NCBI RefSeq assembly: GCF_900184945.1
Contig: NZ_FXYF01000023.1
Location: 1 to 61,070, forward strand
DNA from: Antarctobacter aquimaris
Lineage (GTDB): Bacteria > Pseudomonadota > Alphaproteobacteria > Rhodobacterales > Rhodobacteraceae
Length of the DNA: 61,070 nucleotides
Direction: 5' to 3'
The notes below the pieces were generated by a model. The model saw only the letters and a list, made by a program, of their open reading frames with translations. It did not search any database and had not been told where the DNA came from. Positions 55,746 through 61,070 of the stretch are shown here, piece after piece. Within the stretch, counting starts at the first letter, position 1. Every line of letters begins with the position of its first letter. A program made the position numbers and the translations under genes.

Positions 55746-56738
55746 TCACCCGGGGCGCAGCGTGCCGCGCTCGATGACCGAGCAGGCAAAGATCCGCGTC
55801 TCGGGGCAGCGCGCGGGATCGTCCAGCGTGGCGACCATCAACTCGATCGTCGAGGCGACGATCTGCGGGATCGGCTGGCGGATGGTGGTGAGGTCGATGT
55901 TGCCCCAGCGTGCCATGTCCATGTCGTTCAGCCCGAGGAGGCCGATGTCGGCGGGACAGGACAGCCCCGCCTCCGCGACGGCCGACAGCGCGCCGATGGA
56001 CAGCACGTCATCGCCGCAAAAATAGGCCTCGGCCCGGGACCCCGCCAGCAGGCGCCGCATCTCCTGCCGCCCGGCATCGTAGGAATAGGCGCTGGAAAAG
56101 GAAAAGCTGGCCTCGACACCATGATGGGCCGCTTCGGCCAGGAAACCGGCCAGCCGGTCCTGGGTCGAACTCGCCGCCTCCGGCCCGCCGAGAAACCCGA
56201 TCCGCCGGTAGCCCCGCGCGATCAGACAGCGCGCCGCCATGCGCCCCGCCTCGGCGTTGTCGATGCCGACAACATGCACCTGCGGCGTCGCACTGACCCG
56301 GCCAAAGGCGTGCACCACGGGCACGCCAGCTTCGCGGAACGCCCCGGCAAAACCCGACGGCAGGGTCGATGAGGCGACGACCACCCCATCCACCGAGTAC
56401 TGCCGCAGCATCCGCACCGAGGCTTCGGGATCGGTCCCGTCCGACAGGTTGACCAGCAGCGGCCGCAAACCGCGGTCCTGCAAACCGCGGGTGAACAGGT
56501 CAAAGATCTCCAGGAAGATCGGGTTGTGAAAGTTGTTCGACACGAGGCCCACCAGCCGGGTCCGCCCGGTGGTCAGCGACGAGGCCAGCGCGTTGGGCCG
56601 GTAATCCAGTTCGCGCGCGGCCTTTTCCACCTTGCGCCGCATCGCGGCCGAGACGGAGGCCCCGGCGGTAAAGGTGCGCGACACCGCCGAGCGGGATACG
56701 CCCGCGCGTTCCGCAACATCCTTGAGGGTCACCGCCAT
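55746..56738 (-). CDS. LacI-family transcriptional regulator of inositol genes
   Basis: A 330-residue repressor: HTH LKDVAERAGVSRSAVSRTF, hinge VEKAARELDYRPNALASSL, then a type 1 periplasmic-binding-like sensor domain (RTRLVGLVSNNFHNPIFLEI). It lies between iolC and the DUF4139 gene with operator-like palindromes both upstream of iolC and upstream of itself, so it probably regulates both. Confidence 0.9.
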   Translation of the reverse strand: MAVTLKDVAERAGVSRSAVSRTFTAGASVSAAMRRKVEKAARELDYRPNALASSLTTGRTRLVGLVSNNFHNPIFLEIFDLFTRGLQDRGLRPLLVNLSDGTDPEASVRMLRQYSVDGVVVASSTLPSGFAGAFREAGVPVVHAFGRVSATPQVHVVGIDNAEAGRMAARCLIARGYRRIGFLGGPEAASSTQDRLAGFLAEAAHHGVEASFSFSSAYSYDAGRQEMRRLLAGSRAEAYFCGDDVLSIGALSAVAEAGLSCPADIGLLGLNDMDMARWGNIDLTTIRQPIPQIVASTIELMVATLDDPARCPETRIFACSVIERGTLRPG

Positions 56739-56814
56739 GGCTGGGGCCTCTTCCACCTGCGCCCGGCCCCGTGCCGGACCGCGGCGCCGCGAGTGTGGCA
56801 AGCACCGTTGACTT

Positions 56815-56830
56815 TTGCAACCGGGTGCAA
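56815..56830. promoter_or_regulatory. second LacI-type operator upstream of the regulator
   Basis: TTGCAACC-GGGTGCAA (one mismatch from the perfect iol palindrome) 77 bases upstream of the regulator start, consistent with autoregulation; a TTGACT hexamer overlapping nearby (56809-56814) could serve the divergent gene. Confidence 0.6.
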
Positions 56831-56984
56831 CGCAGTCCGCGTGCCTTGTCTGCCGAACCCGCCCCGTCGGCAGGATTTTTTTCGCCCCTTTCGTTGACAA
56901 CGCCAAGAAACCCGCCGCCGCTTGCGTCATACTGGTCACGAGGCGACCCAGCGGCCGCCGCCCAATTCCAAGGAGCCATCCACC

Positions 56985-58895
56985 ATGACCAAATCCATTT
57001 TCCTGCCCGCCCTTCTCGCCTCCACCTTCCTGACCTCCGCCGCCTTTGCCGCGCCGCAGATCACCCGCGTCGAGCTGGGCCAGGCCGGCATCGCCCGCTA
57101 CACCTTTGTCGCGCCGACCGAGGGCAACACCCTGTCCTTCGACGTGCCGATGCGCGATTCCGACGATGTGCTGGCCTCCCTCGTGGTGCGCGACCCGGCG
57201 GGCGGCGTCGTCGACCTGCAAACCGACACCCCCGGCAGCAGCCTTGCCGCGCTGGCCGACACGATCTTTGCCGGTGGCGTGCCGCGCACCACCGAGGACC
57301 TGCTGCGCGCGATGACCGGCGAGACGCTGGAAGTCACCACCGCGCGCGGCGCCTATTCCGGCCGCGTCATGGGCGTGTCGCAGACCACGGTCGTCGAGGA
57401 CGGCGCCGATGTGCCCCGCACCGCCGTGCTGATGCTGACCGCCGACGGCGTGCAGGACATCGTCCTGACCCCCGGCGCGCAGGTCACCTTTTCCGAGGCG
57501 GTCGCCGCCCAGCTGGCCAGCGCCATGGACGCCGACCGCCGCGACAGCCGCAGCCGCCGCTTTGACCTGACGCTGGAGGCCGGCACCGCGCGCGACGTGG
57601 AACTGTCCTACGTGACCGAGGTCGCGGCATGGAAGAACTCGTGGCGCCTGCTGCTGGACGAAGGCCGCTTTCAGGGCTGGGCCACGGTCGAGAACGTGTC
57701 CGGGCAGGATTGGGGCGACGTGGCGCTGACCTTGACCACCGGCGCGCCCGTGGCCTACCGGCGAGCGCTGATCGACCCGCTGTATATCGCGCGCAACGAT
57801 CCGCCCTCGGGCCCGCGCCCGATCACCGTCACCGCCGACAGCGGCGTCATGGCCCGCACGGCCCTGGCCGCGCCGATGTTCAAGGCCACGCCGATGGCCG
57901 AAAGCATGGACGCGATGATGCCCGCCCCCTCGGGCACCGCCCTTGCCGGCGAGGCGATGACCGGCGCCGGCATCCTGCGCTATGCCATGCCGCAGCCGGT
58001 GGACCTGGAGGCCGGGCGCACCGCCAACCTGATGTACCTCGACATGCCGATCGAGCCGCAGGTCCGCGCGCTCTACCGCCCGCTTTCCACCGGCGACGGT
58101 GTCTTTCTCGCGGTGTCGCTGCATGCCGACCAGTCGCTGGCGCAGGGGCTGGTGTCGGTGCAGGATCGCAACGGCTTTGTCGGTGACGCGCCGTTCAACG
58201 GGATGATGGCCGGGCAAAGCCGCCTGCTGCCCTTCGCCGCCGCCACCGGCGCGCAGGTCCTGACCGACCGCCGCGACACCCGCCGCGTCGCGGGCATGAT
58301 CTCGGACGGGCAGACCGTGACGGTGGACCTCGTGACGCTGCGCACGACCCGCTACGACGCGACAGTGCCCGAAGAGGCCGAGCTGTTCTCGGTCGAGCAT
58401 CCCGACGGTTTTGGCGAGCTGGACAACGCACCCGGCACGGTGGAACGCGGCGAGGGCTTCCTGCGCGTGACCGTCCCGGCCGAGGCAGGCGTGGCGACGC
58501 TGGCGGTGGTGGAACGCGCGCAGAGCGGCTGGCAGATGCGGCTCGACTCGCAGGATTTCGAGCGGCTGGTGCTGGATGTCCGGTCAGGCCGGATCGAGGT
58601 GGCGCAGCCGCTGGTCGAGACCTTTGCCAAGGCGCACGACCTGTTGCGCCGCGCCCGTGCCACCGCGGACGAGATCGACGCCCTCTCCACCCGCCAGTCC
58701 GAGCTGATGTCGGAACAGTCGCGCCTGCGCGCCAACCTGGACGCTGTCGAGCAGGACGCGCTGCGCACCCGCTACCTCGACGCGCTCGACAGCACCGAAA
58801 CGGAGATCGCCGCCACCTCGGACCGGCTCGCCACCCTGCGCGCCGAGGCGAGGGCGGCGGGTGAAGCGCTGTCGGCGCTGTTCGACCCGAAGTGA
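56985..58895 (+). CDS. DUF4139 domain protein, exported
   Basis: A 636-residue protein with a signal peptide (MTKSIFLPALLASTFLTSAAFA) and the DUF4139 region near the middle (SYVTEVAAWKNSWRLLLDEG, RTANLMYLDMPIEPQVRALY). The C-terminus has a coiled-coil (about 555-630). Family function is unknown; such proteins are thought to act at the cell envelope. AGGAG lies ahead of the ATG. Divergent from the LacI regulator. Confidence 0.9.
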   Translation: MTKSIFLPALLASTFLTSAAFAAPQITRVELGQAGIARYTFVAPTEGNTLSFDVPMRDSDDVLASLVVRDPAGGVVDLQTDTPGSSLAALADTIFAGGVPRTTEDLLRAMTGETLEVTTARGAYSGRVMGVSQTTVVEDGADVPRTAVLMLTADGVQDIVLTPGAQVTFSEAVAAQLASAMDADRRDSRSRRFDLTLEAGTARDVELSYVTEVAAWKNSWRLLLDEGRFQGWATVENVSGQDWGDVALTLTTGAPVAYRRALIDPLYIARNDPPSGPRPITVTADSGVMARTALAAPMFKATPMAESMDAMMPAPSGTALAGEAMTGAGILRYAMPQPVDLEAGRTANLMYLDMPIEPQVRALYRPLSTGDGVFLAVSLHADQSLAQGLVSVQDRNGFVGDAPFNGMMAGQSRLLPFAAATGAQVLTDRRDTRRVAGMISDGQTVTVDLVTLRTTRYDATVPEEAELFSVEHPDGFGELDNAPGTVERGEGFLRVTVPAEAGVATLAVVERAQSGWQMRLDSQDFERLVLDVRSGRIEVAQPLVETFAKAHDLLRRARATADEIDALSTRQSELMSEQSRLRANLDAVEQDALRTRYLDALDSTETEIAATSDRLATLRAEARAAGEALSALFDPK

Positions 58896-58987
58896 GGGGA
58901 ATTGGCGCACCCGAGACGTGTTATGTTCCCGCTGCAGGCACCGCCTCAGCTTTATCTCAGGTGACCTGCCGCCCGCTGGTCCCTCAG

Positions 58988-59815
58988 TCATAACGAGAGG
59001 CTGCAGGTTGGATTTTGGTATTCGGCTTCCCCGTCTGGCGCAAGCGCGCCGGGCGCGGAGCCCTCACATTGCTCAAGCGTCCGGCGCGCTTGCTGCGGCG
59101 TCTGGTTGGCCAGGGACGAGTGCGGTCTGACCGCATTGTCGTCGTAACGCCAGAGGGCCAGCTTGCGCCGTGCGTCATCCAGACTGTCGAAGATCTCCTC
59201 GTTCAGGAGTTCGTCCCTGAGGCTGCCGTTGAAGCCTTCTACGAAAGCGTTTTGCTGCGGCTTGCCCGGATCGATGTAGTGCCATGGCACGGTGTTCTCG
59301 TCTGCCCATTTCAGGGTCGCCCGACTGGTGAACTCGGTTCCATTGTCGCTGACAATGCAGCCGGGCTTGCCGTAGACCCGGATCAAGGCGCTGAGCTCCC
59401 GAGCGACCCGTGTTCCGGACAGGCTGGTGTCCGCCACGAGGCACAAACACTCCCGCGTGCAGTCGTCGATCACCGCCAAGATCCGGAGCTTCCGCGAGGC
59501 ACCGAAGCTGTCGTACACGAAGTCCAACGACCAGCGCGCGTTGACACACGCAGCCGATGGCATTGGTGTCCTCGTGCCGAGCGCCCGTTTCCGGCCTCGC
59601 CGCCGCTTCACGGACAGCCCTTCTTCCCGATAGATCCGGTAGAGTTTCTCGTGGTTCATGATCATGCCCTTGCGTTCCAGCAGCACGCCGATCCGGCGGT
59701 AGCCGAACCTGCGCCGCTTGCCGGCGATCTCCTGTATCTCCTTGCGGATTTCGGCACTATCCGGCGGGCGATCGCGCCGGACAGTCTTCGGGTCGACACC
59801 AACTAGGCGACACAG
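58988..59815 (-). pseudogene. IS3-family transposase OrfB, 5' truncated
   Basis: Roughly 275 residues of an IS3 OrfB. The rve core shows the DDE set: Asp in [11 protein letters not shown], Asp in [10 protein letters not shown] and Glu in [11 protein letters not shown]. The N-terminal homology begins at [13 protein letters not shown]; residues before it ([12 protein letters not shown]) come from adjoining DNA, so the 5' part and OrfA are missing. The left end of the element may be the TGACCTGCC at 58962. Confidence 0.9.
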
Positions 59816-59819
59816 AACC

Positions 59820-60132
59820 TGCGTGCTTCGATGCCATCGCGTTTCCACCCGAGGAAGGTGATAAGCACAGGGTTCGGGTTCTGATCGTACAGGTAGACTG
59901 CGCGTGTGCAGTTGGCATAGTCATTGGTGCCGCGCGTGGTGTTCGGCACGAAGTTGACGCCAGTGGTGCCCCACTCGGCCAACTCCCTGTCGGTAGCCGA
60001 GCACATGACAGTCTGTTTGGTTGCTCGTCCGAACAGTCGGGTGTGCTTGGACAACCTGCCGCTGGCTGGCTTCTCGCCTGTGCGGCTCGAATACCAGTTC
60101 ATTCGCGCGCAGGTCAGCATGACGTCCGTCAA
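59820..60132 (-). pseudogene. fragment of a phage-helicase-like gene, C-terminal side
   Basis: About 104 codons between the two IS3 fragments. The reading [20 protein letters not shown] followed by [14 protein letters not shown] looks like the C-terminal block of a phage-type P-loop helicase (ATNDYxDR region). It is cut at its 3' end by IS3 copy A. Weak evidence. Confidence 0.35.
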
Positions 60133-60307
60133 ATCTATTGTGGACAGTTCGTCCTTTTAGAATCGCCGCAGCTTCCACCCCACTTGCCTGCACAACTCCG
60201 CGCTCTTGAAGCCTTTGAGTTGCCCGGAATGGTTCCAAGGCTGACACTACAATTCCGGGATGGACTTGACGGTGAGAGCGTTGGCCACGTCCCTCCTCCA
60301 TTCCGCT

Positions 60308-60451
60308 TCGGTAGACCCTGTAGAGCTTCTTGTGGTTCATGCTCATGCCCTTGCGTTCCAGCAGCACGCCGATCCGGCGATAGCCGAACCGACGTCGCTT
60401 GCCGGCGATCTCCTGCATCTCCTTGCGGATCTCGGTGCAATCCGGCGGGCG
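60308..60451 (-). pseudogene. second IS3 OrfB fragment
   Basis: Encodes [20 protein letters not shown] then [20 protein letters not shown]. It aligns without gaps to 59631-59770 in the same orientation, about 14 mismatches in 140 bp by eye. Both ends are abrupt; it sits inside a P-loop gene (junction at 60451/60452). Confidence 0.85.
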
Positions 60452-60600
60452 TCCACCTCAGAGAGGAACGGAACGACTGTGATGTACTTCTCCCGCTTGT
60501 CGAAGCTACGGATAATACTTGTGGATTTGCCGTATCCACAGGGACGGTCTGTAATGGTGATATGGGCCAAATCGGGCCTCCTGTACTGTACGCCGCCCAT
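60452..60600 (-). pseudogene. N-terminal fragment of a P-loop (phage helicase-like) gene
   Basis: A start codon at 60600 opens a frame MGGVQYRRPDLAHITITD, then CGYGKSTSIIRSFDKR with a Walker A-like GYGKST, and EKYITVVPFLSEVD before entering the IS3 fragment. This looks like the first part of a phage superfamily-2 type helicase. The likely C-terminal remainder lies at 59820-60132. Confidence 0.5.
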
Positions 60601-60979
60601 CAGGCGGACTTGAGATTGGGAAGGGGGAAACGCCCACGAATGCAGGCGGATCGACGCCGCTACGAGTCTTCCGAATGTCCAGCGGGGACGGGTAAGACCA
60701 GAGTCGGCAGGTCGGGCTATATCGGAGGGACCGCTCTAGATAAGCTGTGACTTTCCTTTTCAGGATTCCGATTTTTATCTCTTATAACCAATGCCCTACG
60801 GGACACCCACTCCACTCACAACGGAGCGCGACCAAAGCACACCGCTTGCCTTGGACAATCCGTCATCAGGTACACGGCAATGTTGTCTTTGAGATGAGGG
60901 GTTAAGCGCAACCTAGGGTCAGGACCCATTGATCGGCGAGCGGGGGCGTGATTCACTGCTGCAAAAAGCGAGCGGTGAC
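60601..60979. other. 379-base region without recognised gene
   Basis: No convincing gene on either strand. The last part (from about 60940, GGGGCGTGATTCACTGCTG) resembles the left end of an IS5-type element whose transposase begins at 60980. Confidence 0.4.
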
Positions 60980-61070
60980 ATGAGTGATCTCTTCTGGCTG
61001 ACCCACTGCCCGGCAGTGCATTGCGCAGCAATGTCACGAGAGGGGATGCGCAGATGGCGCGTCTGGAGCC
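60980..61070 (+). pseudogene. IS5-type transposase start, split by a 41-bp insertion (continues outside window)
   Basis: ATG at 60980 gives MSDLFWLT, the usual start of this IS5-type transposase group. The expected next residues DAQMARLEP are found only at 61045-61070 and in another frame. Between them is a 41-base insert with two short hairpins. The insert shifts the frame, so the gene is broken at its start. Confidence 0.75.
61005..61044 (+). mobile_element. 41-bp double-hairpin insert in the transposase start
   Basis: Two adjacent hairpins with 6-bp stems and 3-base loops: CACTGC-CCG-GCAGTG (61002-61016 region) and CATTGC-GCA-GCAATG (61019-61033), followed by TCACGAGAGG. Exact boundaries are ambiguous by a few bases because flanking C and G residues repeat. 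Confidence 0.5.

Noticed and set aside
58988-59848. Intact transposase starting [12 protein letters not shown]
   Set aside because: The first 11 residues do not match IS3 OrfB and come from adjacent DNA; the gene is 5' truncated.

Overview
The window is GC-rich chromosomal DNA from an alphaproteobacterium. Gene content and order (Mth938-like/TauE/SecF/SecD/YajC, DUF2256 plus photolyase, GatB with BolA and a J-domain protein, a Shewanella-like membrane formate dehydrogenase cluster with DUF3305/DUF3306) fit a Rhodobacterales/Roseobacter-type bacterium. This assignment is inference from family knowledge; no rRNA or tRNA gene was seen.

Layout. 1-214 is the 3' end of a small, possibly phage-type protein. 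325-11871 is core housekeeping: yajC-secD-secF with two small genes, a secreted trypsin-like protease, serS, a TspO-like protein, der, a BamB-like lipoprotein and a TPR-like membrane protein. 12218-17886 is a two-gene RND efflux operon whose adaptor has a hugely extended, repeat-built coiled-coil hairpin. 18045-29258 holds an EF-hand protein, DUF2256 plus photolyase, pepN followed by five tandem perfect palindromes, an SDR, an acyltransferase, a lytic transglycosylase and gatB. 29734-34220 holds bolA, a J-domain protein, msrB, a fasciclin protein, sdaA and an XRE-cupin regulator.

34388-52830 is the main accessory block, a respiratory formate dehydrogenase island. It contains a tungstate-type ABC ATPase, an NtrC-like regulator without the GAFTGA loop, a 41-residue membrane peptide, a WD40-cytochrome c fusion, FDH gamma, beta and alpha subunits, a Tat-target peptide, a TorD-like chaperone, DUF3306, DUF3305, a divergent polyferredoxin, a protein joining a shortened tungstate-binding-like domain to a cytochrome c haem site, and then DUF6494-Mrp-biotin/lipoate-ligase-like-DUF6505-histidine kinase. 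The kinase and the regulator bracket the block and probably form one two-component system. Formate oxidised in the periplasm would pass electrons through FdhB to cytochrome b and quinone; the two unusual c-type haem proteins suggest a further electron route or a sensing/maturation role.

52971-56738 is an inositol catabolism piece (aldolase, iolB, iolC, LacI regulator) with a perfect palindromic operator. 56985-58895 is a DUF4139 protein. From about 58960 to the end the DNA is a mobile-element graveyard: two IS3 transposase fragments cutting a phage-helicase-like gene, and an IS5-type transposase start split by a 41-bp double-hairpin insert.

The most unusual items are the 14-residue-repeat adaptor hairpin, the TupA-like/cytochrome c chimera, the palindrome array after pepN, and the 41-bp double-hairpin insertion.
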